A DNA stretch of 64,000 nt from Urbifossiella sp046350095 (GTDB taxonomy: Bacteria; Planctomycetota; Planctomycetia; Gemmatales; Gemmataceae). The stretch lies in assembly GCA_046350095.1 (NCBI GenBank), contig JAXMBA010000003.1:124001-188000 (forward strand), written 5' to 3'. Under the pieces are notes generated by a model that saw only the letters and a program-made list of their open reading frames with translations, had not been told where the DNA came from and did no database searches. Positions 52,402-59,894 of the stretch are shown in pieces (position 1 is the stretch's first letter; every line of letters starts with the position of its first letter). The translations under genes were made by a program, and so were the position numbers.

Positions 52402-52635
52402 ATGGCGAGCGACGGGGCGGCAGTACTGCCGCTGGTGCGGGCGGCGATGGCGCGCGGCGAGGGGCCGCCGGCGGTCCGCGACTGGGTGCGGGCGCAGGGC
52501 GAGTCGGCCCGCAGCCGCTGGACGCGGGCCGACGAAGCCCGCGCCCGGGAACTGGCGGCGAGGCTGGCCGGGAAGCTCGCCGCCCACCGCCGGGCCGGCG
52601 CCGACACCCTCCGCGGCGCGGCCACCGTCGGCTGA
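52402..52635 (+). CDS. Small hypothetical helical protein
   Basis: A 77-residue arginine- and alanine-rich protein likely to be helical. It fills a gap between two stops and has a moderate gaggt ribosome-binding site. No family recognised. Could be a real small gene or a chance frame. Confidence 0.4.
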   Translation: MASDGAAVLPLVRAAMARGEGPPAVRDWVRAQGESARSRWTRADEARARELAARLAGKLAAHRRAGADTLRGAATVG

Positions 52636-52636
52636 C

Positions 52637-54031
52637 TCACGCCAGCGCCGCCTCGATCACCTCGCCGGCGTTGTCGGTCAGCCGCTCGTTCCGGCCGTTG
52701 TGGCGGAACGTCAGCCGCAGGTGGTTCAGGCCCAGCAGGTGCAAGATCGTGGCGTGCACGTCGTGGACGTGCGTCTTCCCCTCCGCCGCGCGCAGGCCGA
52801 TCGGGTCGGTCGCGCCGAGCACCGTGCCGCCCTTCACGCCGCCGCCCGCCAGCCACATGCAGAACCCGTGCGGGTTGTGGTCGCGGCCGTTCGTCCCCTC
52901 GCTCATCGGCGTGCGCCCGAACTCGCCGCCCCACACCACCAGCGTGTCCTTCAGCAGCCCGCGCCGCTTCAGGTCCGTCAGCAGCGCTGCCACCGGCTTG
53001 TCGCTGGCGAGCGCGAGGCGGCCGTGGTTCCCCTCCAGGTCGGAGTGACCGTCCCAGCCGTTGGTGTCGCCGCTGTACAGCTGCACGAACCGCACCCCGC
53101 GCTCGACCATCCGCCGGGCCAGCAGGCAGCGCGTGCCGAACTCCGCCGTCTCCTCCCGGTCCAGGCCGTAGAGTCGCTTCGTCTCGTCGGTCTCCTTCGA
53201 CAGGTCCACCATCTCCGGTGCGTGGGCCTGCATCCGGAACGCCAGCTCGTAGGCGGCGACACGGGCGGCCAGCTCTGAGTCGTGCGGCCGGGCGGCGGCG
53301 TGGGCGCGGTTCGCCTCGCCGACGAAGTCGAGCGTGCGCCGCTGCTGCGCGTCGGGCACCGGCGACGCGAGGTGCGCCACCGGCTGCGCCCCGCCGCGGA
53401 CGACGGTCCCCTGGTACGCGGCGGGGAGGTAGCCGTTGCCCCAGGCGGGCGCGCCGCCCTTCGGCCAGCCGCCGGGGTCGGGGAGTACGACGAACGCCGG
53501 CATGTTCCGGTTCTCGGTGCCGAGGCCGTAGCTGGCCCACGCGCCGAGGCTCGGGCGGCCCATCAGGATCGAGCCGGTGTTCATCAGGTACACGGACTCG
53601 GGGTGCGTGACGCTGTCGCCGTGGCAGCCGCGGAGGAGGCAGATGTCGTCCACGCAGCCGCCGACGTGCGGGAACCAGTCCGAGACTTCGATGCCGCTCT
53701 GGCCGTGCTTCTGGAAGGTGCGGCGGGAGGCGAGGAGGCGGTTCCGATCGACGCCGCGGCGCGTCTTGACGGGGCCGTAGCTGGCGGGGAGCGGCTGGCC
53801 GTGGAGGCGGGTGAGTTCGGGCTTGGGGTCGAAGGTATCGACGTGGCTCGGTCCGCCGGACATGAACAGGAAGATGACACGCTTGGCCGTGGGCTCGTGG
53901 TGCGGCCGCTTCGGCGCGAGCGGGTCGGGCGCGTCGGCGGCCGCGTCGTCGGCGAGCATCGCGGCGAGCGCCAGGGCGCCGAAGCCGCCGCCGGCGGAGC
54001 GAAGTACGTCGCGGCGGGAGAGTGGGTGCAT
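52637..54031 (-). CDS. DUF1501 family protein
   Basis: A 464-residue protein with a Tat-like signal (SRRDVLRSAGGGFGALALAA). DUF1501 motifs are FMSGGPSHVDTFDPKP, GTRCLLARRMVERGVRF, LVVWGGEFGRTPM and RDHNPHGFCMWLAGGG. It follows its partner DUF1549/1553 gene (54035) after 3 bases on the same strand, so this is a complete pair and very likely an operon. Acting on an exported metal-dependent hydrolase fold is inferred from the family. Confidence 0.92.
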   Translation of the reverse strand: MHPLSRRDVLRSAGGGFGALALAAMLADDAAADAPDPLAPKRPHHEPTAKRVIFLFMSGGPSHVDTFDPKPELTRLHGQPLPASYGPVKTRRGVDRNRLLASRRTFQKHGQSGIEVSDWFPHVGGCVDDICLLRGCHGDSVTHPESVYLMNTGSILMGRPSLGAWASYGLGTENRNMPAFVVLPDPGGWPKGGAPAWGNGYLPAAYQGTVVRGGAQPVAHLASPVPDAQQRRTLDFVGEANRAHAAARPHDSELAARVAAYELAFRMQAHAPEMVDLSKETDETKRLYGLDREETAEFGTRCLLARRMVERGVRFVQLYSGDTNGWDGHSDLEGNHGRLALASDKPVAALLTDLKRRGLLKDTLVVWGGEFGRTPMSEGTNGRDHNPHGFCMWLAGGGVKGGTVLGATDPIGLRAAEGKTHVHDVHATILHLLGLNHLRLTFRHNGRNERLTDNAGEVIEAALA

Positions 54032-54034
54032 GGC

Positions 54035-56098
54035 TCAGTCCAGGTACACGAACTCGTTCAGGTTGAACAGCGCCCGGCACAGCTCCGTCAGTGGCGACTC
54101 GCGCAGGAACGCCGCCGCCCGCGCCGCCTCCGCGTCCGTCGGCGCTCGCCCCAGCACCAGCCGGTAAGCCCGCGCCACCCGCGCCGCGTCGGTGTCGGCC
54201 TCGCGGGTCACGCGCGCGGCGAGCGCCGTCGCGGCGGCGAGCGCGTCGGCCGAGTTCAGCAGCGCCAGTGCCTGTGGCGCCGTGGTGCTGCGCTCGCGCT
54301 TCGGGCAGCTGTTGTTGCTGTCCGGCAGGTCGAACGCCTCCAGGAACGGGTCGCGGAGGTTGCGGCGGGCGAACAGGTACACGCTCCGCCGCGTGTGCTC
54401 GGCCGCGTCCGCCGTAACCGGCACCGGCCGCGACCCGCCCGCGGCGCGGGCCAGCTCCGGCAGCACCACTCCCGGCCCGCCGGCCTTCGGGTTCAGCCGG
54501 CCGCTCGCCGCTAGCATCGCGTCGCGCACCGCCTCGCCTTCGAGCCGCAGCCGGTTCATCCGCGAGAACAGGCGGTTCTCCGGGTCGAGCCGGGCGGCGT
54601 CGGCGCTCACCGCGGTCGATTGCTGGTACGTCTCCGACAGCAGCATGAGCCGGTGCATCCGCTTCAGCGTCCAGCCGCCGTCGGTCAGCTCGCACGCCAG
54701 CCAGTCGAGCAGCTCGGGGTGCGTCGGGGCGGAACCGCGGGTGCCGAAGTCGCTGGCGGTGGCGACGATGCCGCGGCCGAAGTGGTGCTGCCACAGCCGG
54801 TTCACCATCACGCGGGCCGTCAGCGGGTTGTCGGCCGACGCCACCCACTTCGCCAGCCCCAGCCGACCGCCCTTCCCCTCGCCGCCGCCGAGCGCCGTGG
54901 GGAAGCCGGGCTGCACCTCGGCGCCCTTGTTGCCGAGCTCGCCGCGCCCGAGCACGAACGTCTTCGGGGGCGGCCCCGGCCGGTCGGTCAGGCCGAGCGC
55001 CACCGGCCGCGGCGGCGGCCTGGGGAACGCTTTCAGCTGCGCCCGTAGCGCGTCGGCCCGCACCTTCTCGTCGGCGCTCAGCGCCTTCGTCATCTCCGCG
55101 TCGGTGACGCGCACCTTCGCCGCGGTCTCGGCGACGAGTTCGAGTTGCCCGCCGGTGCGCTTGTCGGCCGGCGTGCGGTGGGCCGCCCGCGCGTCAGGCG
55201 ACAGCTTGGCGAGCTTCGCGTCAAACAACTTCTCTCGGTGCGGCCGCTCGACCGCCTCCAGCGCCGCGACGGTGTCTTTCGTCGCCTCGCGGTACCGCGC
55301 CTCGGCGTCGGCCGCGGCCCGCTCGTCCGCCGGCGTGCCGACGGGCACGTCGGTGCGGAACGCGGCGGCGGCGAAGAAGGCCTGGAAGCGGAAGTAGTCG
55401 GCCTGCGGGATCGGCTCGAACTTGTGGTCGTGGCAGCGGGCACAGGTGAGCGTCAGGCCGAGGAACGCCAGCGCCGCGGTGTCGGTCATGTCGGTGAGCG
55501 TGTTGAGCCGCCGCTGGGCCTGGTCGGAGGCGTCGGTCATGTCCGGGCCGAGGAGGTTGAACCCGGTGGCGACGCGGGCCGCGGGGTCGGCGGGGAACGC
55601 CTCGTCGCCGGCCAGCTGCTCGGTGACGAACCGCGTGTACGGTACGTCGGCGTTCAGCGCCCGGATGACGTAGTCGCGGTAGCGCCAGGCGTCGGGGCGG
55701 GGCTCGTCGAACTCGTAGCCGTTGGTGTCGGCGTAGCGGGCGAGGTCGAGCCAGTGCCGGCCCCAGCGCTCGCCGTAGGCCGGGCTGGCGAGCAGCCGGT
55801 CGATCACCTTCGCCCAGGCGTCGGGGGCGGAATCGCGGAGGAAGGCGTCGATCTCGGCGGGCGTCGGCGGCAGGCCGGTGAGGTCGAACGTGGCGCGGCG
55901 GATCAGCTGCTCGAGCGTGGCCCGCGGGGCGGGGGCGAGCTTCGCGGCGGCGAGTTTGGCGCGAACGAAGGCGTCGATCGGGTTCGCGGCGCCGGCGGGG
56001 ACCGGCGGGCGCGCGGGCCTGGTGAACGCCCAGTGGTCGTCGGCGCGCACCGGCGCGGCGAGGAGAAGAATGAAGGTGGGAAGGTGGAAGAGGCGCAT
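54035..56098 (-). CDS. DUF1549/DUF1553 protein lacking the N-terminal haem domain
   Basis: A 687-residue protein with a signal peptide (MRLFHLPTFILLLAAPVRA). After a short HWAFTRPARPPVP segment it goes directly into DUF1549 (LTGLPPTPAEIDAF, RHWLDLARYADTNGYEF). The only CxxCH is CARCHDHKFEP inside DUF1549, and the N-terminal PSCyt1 haem domain of its relatives is missing. DUF1553 follows (LAKWVASADNPLTARVMVNRLWQHHFG). The chosen start is the ATG directly before the signal peptide. Confidence 0.88.
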   Translation of the reverse strand: MRLFHLPTFILLLAAPVRADDHWAFTRPARPPVPAGAANPIDAFVRAKLAAAKLAPAPRATLEQLIRRATFDLTGLPPTPAEIDAFLRDSAPDAWAKVIDRLLASPAYGERWGRHWLDLARYADTNGYEFDEPRPDAWRYRDYVIRALNADVPYTRFVTEQLAGDEAFPADPAARVATGFNLLGPDMTDASDQAQRRLNTLTDMTDTAALAFLGLTLTCARCHDHKFEPIPQADYFRFQAFFAAAAFRTDVPVGTPADERAAADAEARYREATKDTVAALEAVERPHREKLFDAKLAKLSPDARAAHRTPADKRTGGQLELVAETAAKVRVTDAEMTKALSADEKVRADALRAQLKAFPRPPPRPVALGLTDRPGPPPKTFVLGRGELGNKGAEVQPGFPTALGGGEGKGGRLGLAKWVASADNPLTARVMVNRLWQHHFGRGIVATASDFGTRGSAPTHPELLDWLACELTDGGWTLKRMHRLMLLSETYQQSTAVSADAARLDPENRLFSRMNRLRLEGEAVRDAMLAASGRLNPKAGGPGVVLPELARAAGGSRPVPVTADAAEHTRRSVYLFARRNLRDPFLEAFDLPDSNNSCPKRERSTTAPQALALLNSADALAAATALAARVTREADTDAARVARAYRLVLGRAPTDAEAARAAAFLRESPLTELCRALFNLNEFVYLD

Positions 56099-56174
56099 CG
56101 CGGGCCGCGGCGGGGTGGGCGGGGCCGACACGTAGAGTGTCCCGGACGCGGCGGCGGGTGTCAACGCCGCAGGG

Positions 56175-56780
56175 TCAGCCGTCCGGCAACTCGACGGCCG
56201 GCCCGTCGCCGACGCGCGCGGCCACCTTCGCGCCGCCGGCGTGCCGGAACGCCACCCCCGCCGCGGTGCTGACGAGCCACCCGTCCGCGCCCGGGGCGAT
56301 CGGCTGGTACGCCGGGCCGGCCGCGAGGGCGTACAGCTCCGGGGCGCGGGTGTCGCGGTCGAACACCCACACCTCGGGCACTCCGAGCGCGGCGTAGAAC
56401 GGGAACTTCTCGTACGTCTCGTCGTCCGGAGCCCGAACCATCACAACCACAAGCGGCGGGCCGACGACGTACCTGTCGTAGTCGAAATGGAGGTTGTCGC
56501 GGTCGAGCAGCACCACGTCGGCGACGCGGTAGTTCTGCTCCCAGTGCACCACGTCCGCAGGCGTGGTCACCCTGGCGCCGGAGATTGCGTCTCCGTCGGC
56601 CGACTTCGCCCATTGCTGGTAGAGGAAGGTAAACAGGTCGATGGCGAAGTGCGAATGTGCGTCGGTGCGGGGCGGCGGCATGTGCAGCACGCCCGCCCAA
56701 ACTTCGTCCCAGTGCCAAGCGTCGGACTTCATTCGCTCGGCGAGCCAGTGCTTGGGGAGATCGTAGATCACCGCCCGCAT
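56175..56780 (-). CDS. Uma2 family restriction-endonuclease-like protein
   Basis: A 201-residue protein. RVADVVLLDRDNLHFDY, VVVMVRAPDDETYEKFPFYAALGVPEVWVFDRDTR is the classic Uma2 (DUF820) layout, with the usual E..K-type nuclease core partly changed (VVVMVRAPDDETYEKF). Uma2 proteins are widespread in planctomycetes and cyanobacteria, with unknown targets. It is next to hairpin H and the RAYT transposase. Confidence 0.8.
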   Translation of the reverse strand: MRAVIYDLPKHWLAERMKSDAWHWDEVWAGVLHMPPPRTDAHSHFAIDLFTFLYQQWAKSADGDAISGARVTTPADVVHWEQNYRVADVVLLDRDNLHFDYDRYVVGPPLVVVMVRAPDDETYEKFPFYAALGVPEVWVFDRDTRAPELYALAAGPAYQPIAPGADGWLVSTAAGVAFRHAGGAKVAARVGDGPAVELPDG

Positions 56781-56824
56781 ATGGATTCTCCAAGCAACGG
56801 GAGGAGCCGCACCAGGCGGGCGGG

Positions 56825-56919
56825 CCGAGGGCCGTCAGGCCCCGGGTGAGGCACGCGCCAGGATTCGCATCGGATGACGGTCGTACCGCGTGCCTCACCC
56901 GGGGCCTGACGGCCCTCGG
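56825..56919. repeat. Perfect 33-bp inverted repeat (hairpin H) touching the RAYT gene
   Basis: Left arm 56825-56857 and right arm 56887-56919 are perfectly complementary over 33 bases, with a loop of 29. The arm starts ccgagggccgtcaggcccc. The RAYT stop codon (56895-56897) and its last eight codons or so lie inside the right arm. This is the expected kind of place for a REP-like substrate of the neighbouring RAYT. Confidence 0.95.
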
Positions 56920-57500
56920 CGGCTCGCCCGGGTGCCCGGCGCGCCGTGTTCGCGGTCGTGTCCGTCCAGCACGTCCTGCCACGAATCGTCCCAGTACGTC
57001 GCCAGCGGGTCGGGCTGCCGGCGCGCCACGTACAGCACCGCGGCGGGCACGTCCGCGAGCTTTCGCACCGACCCCTTCGCCGTCCAGAACGTGCCGCGCG
57101 GCGGCGGCGGGCGGAGCTTCTTCAAGGCACGGGTGGCCCACCCCTTGAAGGTCTCGCGGACCGCGTGCGGGGCCGGGTCGCCGGGGACGCCGACGACCAC
57201 GTGCGTGTGGTTGAACATCACCGCCGCGGCTTCGAGCCGCCAGCCCCGCACGCCGGCCGTCTCCCGATACTGCCCGACGAGTGCGACCGCGTCGGAACAG
57301 TCCAGCACCACGGGCTCGCCGCGCAACCGCTCGCGGGTCCAGCCTTCCAGTTCGGGCACGTCGCGGTCGTAGGGCGTACCGGGAAGGTTGTGCGACACGT
57401 GCCCGCCGGCGTCATCGCGGACGTTGCCGACGAACCCGCGGCCGCTGCCGGGGAGCCAGCTGCCGTAGCACGTCCAGGTGATGAGCCAGTGTCGATCCAT
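56895..57500 (-). CDS. REP-associated tyrosine transposase (RAYT, Y1/IS200-like HUH family)
   Basis: A 201-residue protein with HUH motif FNHTHVVVG (His98, His100), the catalytic Tyr likely Tyr157 in AAVLYVARRQ, and the planctomycete-type start LITWTCYGSWLPGSGRGFV. RAYTs are single-strand DNA nucleases/transposases that nick beside REP hairpins and may spread them without forming a classic insertion sequence. No second gene or terminal repeat pair is seen, so it is not a complete IS200. Its 3' end is fused to hairpin H, from which its last residues (RRGPSGPG) are read. Confidence 0.9.
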   Translation of the reverse strand: MDRHWLITWTCYGSWLPGSGRGFVGNVRDDAGGHVSHNLPGTPYDRDVPELEGWTRERLRGEPVVLDCSDAVALVGQYRETAGVRGWRLEAAAVMFNHTHVVVGVPGDPAPHAVRETFKGWATRALKKLRPPPPRGTFWTAKGSVRKLADVPAAVLYVARRQPDPLATYWDDSWQDVLDGHDREHGAPGTRASRRGPSGPG

Positions 57501-57512
57501 CGGCCCCGCGCG

Positions 57513-58595
57513 TTACACCCTCGCCGCTCGCGTCCGCAGCAGGTGGTCGACGAGCACCAGGGCCACCATCGCCTCCCCCATCGGCACGAACCGCGGCAAC
57601 AGGCACGGGTCGTGGCGGCCCTTGACCAGAATCTCCGTCGGCTCGCCGGCCCGCGTCACCGTCCGCTGCGCCCGCGGGATCGAGCTCGTCGGCTTGATCG
57701 CCACCCGGCACACCACCGGCTCGCCGGACGAGATGCCGCCGAGCATCCCGCCGTGGCGGTTCGTCTCGGTGTGGACGCGCGGCGGGCCGGGGGCGAACAC
57801 GTCGTTGTGCTCGCTGCCGCGCATGCCGGCCACGGCGAACCCCGCCCCGTACTCGAACGCCGTCACCGCCGGCAGCGACAGCAGCGCCTTCCCCAGGTCG
57901 GCCTTCAGCTTGTCGAACACCGGCTCGCCCAGGCCCGCCGGCACGCCCGTCGCCACGAGCTCGCACACGCCGCCGATCGAGTCGCGGTCCTTCCGCACGG
58001 CGTTGATCAGCTCCTCCATCCGTGCCGCCGCCGCCGGAACGGGGCAGCGCGTCGGGCTCGCCTCCACCTGCTCCAGCGTCACGGCCGTGGGGTCGGGGAC
58101 GTCAGCGGTCACGTCGCCGACGCGGGTGACGTAGCCGAGCACGGCGACGCCGGACCGCGCCAGCAGCTTCTTGGCGACGGCCCCGGCGGCCACGCGGCAC
58201 ACGGTCTCGCGGGCGCTGCTGCGGCCGCCGCCGCGGTAGTCGCGGAAGCCGTAGCGGGCGTCGAACGTAAAGTCGGCGTGGCCGGGGCGGTACTTCTCGG
58301 CGATGTCGCCGTAGTCGCCGCTGCGCTGGTCGGCGTTGCGGAACAGGAGGCCGATCGGGGTACCGTCCGTCCTGCCGTCGAAGACGCCGGACAGGATTTC
58401 CGGGGCGTCGGCCTCGTCGCGCGGGGTGGTGAGCTTGCTCTGCCCCGGCCGGCGGCGGGCGAGGTCCGGCAGCAGGTCATCGACCGAAAGGGGGAGGCCG
58501 GCGGGGCAGCCGTCGATGATGCACACGTAGCCGGGGCCGTGACTGACCCCGGCGGTGGTGACGCGGAACAGGGTGCCGAACGTGTTGCCTGCCAT
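57513..58595 (-). CDS. aroC: Chorismate synthase AroC
   Basis: A 360-residue enzyme of the shikimate pathway. It uses reduced FMN to make chorismate from 5-enolpyruvylshikimate 3-phosphate. Signature 2 is GGGRSSARETVCRVAAGAVA, and the late KGRHDPCLLPRFVPMGEAMVA is typical. In signature 1 the usual GESHG is GVSHG. The ATG of MAGNTFG is chosen because family members begin there; upstream sequence is hairpin I. It lies between the RAYT gene and hairpin I/Hsp20. Confidence 0.95.
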   Translation of the reverse strand: MAGNTFGTLFRVTTAGVSHGPGYVCIIDGCPAGLPLSVDDLLPDLARRRPGQSKLTTPRDEADAPEILSGVFDGRTDGTPIGLLFRNADQRSGDYGDIAEKYRPGHADFTFDARYGFRDYRGGGRSSARETVCRVAAGAVAKKLLARSGVAVLGYVTRVGDVTADVPDPTAVTLEQVEASPTRCPVPAAAARMEELINAVRKDRDSIGGVCELVATGVPAGLGEPVFDKLKADLGKALLSLPAVTAFEYGAGFAVAGMRGSEHNDVFAPGPPRVHTETNRHGGMLGGISSGEPVVCRVAIKPTSSIPRAQRTVTRAGEPTEILVKGRHDPCLLPRFVPMGEAMVALVLVDHLLRTRAARV

Positions 58596-58607
58596 GCGGT
58601 GATTGTA

Positions 58608-58697
58608 GATGACGGGGTAAAAGGGTGAGGGGGTGAAGGGGCGAGAAGAGCCACTCTTCGTCACCCCTTCACCCCCTCACCCTTTCACCCCGTCATC
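58608..58697. repeat. Long inverted repeat (hairpin I) with a 3-base loop
   Basis: Left arm 58608-58650 pairs with right arm 58654-58697 over about 43 bases with two mismatches and one bulge. The loop is only cca. The arms repeat the word gggtgaa (aagggtgagggggtgaagg). It fills the gap between the Hsp20 stop and the aroC start on the minus strand, so it is a strong candidate terminator or attenuator. Confidence 0.95.
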
Positions 58698-58699
58698 CG

Positions 58700-59086
58700 T
58701 CAGCCGCGGACGGTAATCTTGCGGGGCTTCACGGCCTCAATCTTCGGCAGGCGGACGGTCAGAACGCCGTTCTTCAGGTCGGCCTCGATCCGGTCGGCGG
58801 CGACCGTGTCGGTGACCGCGAAGACGCGGTGGAAGTTGGCCCCGGCGTACTCGCCGAGCAGGGCCCGGCGCTTCCCCTCCGCGGCGGTCCGGCGGCCGTG
58901 GACGGTCAACTCGCCCTGCTCGAAGCGGACGTCCACGTCGCCCGGGCGGACGCCGGGGAGGTCGGCCAGCAGCAGGAACTCGTTCTCGGTCTCCAGCACG
59001 TCCACCCGGGGGGCGACGGTCGCGGCCCGGGCGTCGTCGGCGGCCGCGGCGGGGGCCCCGTTCGGCTTCAGCGCGAGATCGGACAT
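58700..59086 (-). CDS. Small heat-shock protein Hsp20
   Basis: A 128-residue alpha-crystallin-type chaperone. The core beta-sandwich starts at VDVLETENEFLLLADLPGV and ends in the motif GVLTVRLPKIEAVKPRKITV. Such proteins hold unfolded proteins in large oligomers in the cytoplasm. The ATG of MSDLALKPNG is fixed by the ribosome-binding site at 59094-59098. A second Hsp20 lies directly upstream, separated by hairpin J. The two are only moderately similar. Confidence 0.93.
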   Translation of the reverse strand: MSDLALKPNGAPAAAADDARAATVAPRVDVLETENEFLLLADLPGVRPGDVDVRFEQGELTVHGRRTAAEGKRRALLGEYAGANFHRVFAVTDTVAADRIEADLKNGVLTVRLPKIEAVKPRKITVRG

Positions 59087-59093
59087 GGACGTT

Positions 59094-59098
59094 CTCCT
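59094..59098 (-). promoter_or_regulatory. Ribosome-binding site AGGAG
   Basis: On the minus strand AGGAG lies 7 bases before the ATG at 59086 and decides the start of the shorter Hsp20. Confidence 0.75.
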
Positions 59099-59140
59099 GT
59101 GGTTTGGTGTGTGGGTTGAAGTCATCGTGGTCGGGGGCGG

Positions 59141-59217
59141 AGGAGACGGGAGACAGGAACGAGGGGGCAGGGAGCGACACCGGCTCGGTGTCCCCCGATT
59201 CCTGTCTCCCGTCTCCT
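59141..59217. repeat. Inverted repeat (hairpin J) between two Hsp20 genes
   Basis: Outer arms 59141-59159 and 59199-59217 match perfectly (19 bases, aggagacgggagacaggaa). An inner perfect stem gacaccg/cggtgtc lies at 59176-59192 around a 3-base loop. Between them the two sides differ in length. It sits between two genes read from the minus strand and may separate their transcripts. Confidence 0.9.
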
Positions 59218-59227
59218 GGCTCCTGGC

Positions 59228-59668
59228 TTACTGCCCGGCCTTGACCTGGACCTTGCGGGGCTTGGCGGCCTCGTGCTTCGGCAGGGTCAGCTTCAGTACG
59301 CCGTCGGTGTACACGGCCTCGACCTTGTCGGCGTCCACGAGGGCCGGCAGCGTCACGGCCCGGGTGAACCGGCCGGCCGGCCGCTCCTGGCGGACCCACA
59401 CCGCGCCCTGGATCTCGGGGGCGGCGCGCTCGCCCTGGACGGTCAGCTGGTTCCCTTCCGTCACGGTCACGTCGAGGGCGGCGGGGTCGAGGCCCGGCAG
59501 GTCGACCTCGACGTACAAGGCGTGGTCGTCCTCCCACACGTTTAGCGGCGGGCCGCCGGGGGCGGTGGTGGCGAACGGGTTGACGCGGCCGAACAACCGA
59601 GCCACCTCGTCCTGAACGGTCGTCACTTCGTTGAACAGGGCGTTGAAGGGGTTGCGAACGCGGTTCAT
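59228..59668 (-). CDS. Small heat-shock protein Hsp20 (second copy)
   Basis: A 146-residue Hsp20. The start MNRVRNPFNALFNEVTTVQDEVARLFG is followed by the alpha-crystallin domain (PLNVWEDDHALYVEVDLPGLDP, VTVTEGNQLTVQGER) and ends GVLKLTLPKHEAAKPRKVQV. Good match over the full family length. The 226 bases upstream hold a TTGTCA and an A-rich patch on the minus strand but no CIRCE element, so heat control cannot be read from sequence. Confidence 0.93.
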   Translation of the reverse strand: MNRVRNPFNALFNEVTTVQDEVARLFGRVNPFATTAPGGPPLNVWEDDHALYVEVDLPGLDPAALDVTVTEGNQLTVQGERAAPEIQGAVWVRQERPAGRFTRAVTLPALVDADKVEAVYTDGVLKLTLPKHEAAKPRKVQVKAGQ

Positions 59669-59894
59669 GAGCGTCCTCGGGTGGTGGGTAGCGGGGGGTG
59701 CCCCGCGGCTCGCACCGCTAGAGGGGGACGCGCGGCCGAAGGATTCTCGAAAAAGTCGCGGGTAGGCGGATTTCTTACACGCTACCGCCGGGATTCGGTC
59801 TGACAATCTTTTGTGGCATCGACTCAATTCGTGCCTCGACCCCCCGGGGGGGAGCCGTACACACAATGATCGCGGCCGGAACGACCGGGCCGGG
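59669..59894. other. Upstream spacer of the Hsp20 pair
   Basis: Holds the likely promoter region of the Hsp20 genes and the end of the sensor kinase gene. I see no CIRCE palindrome, no convincing -35/-10 pair and no long inverted repeat. Confidence 0.3.

Noticed and set aside
56825..57500. Complete IS200/IS605 insertion sequence
   Set aside because: Only a single RAYT-type gene is present with one hairpin at its 3' end; no TnpB or matching left end is visible.
1332..59217. CRISPR arrays from the repeated short words
   Set aside because: The words form inverted, not regularly spaced direct repeats; there are no spacers and no cas genes.
59669..59860. CIRCE heat-shock operator before the Hsp20 genes
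   Set aside because: No TTAGCACTC-N9-GAGTGCTAA or close variant was found.
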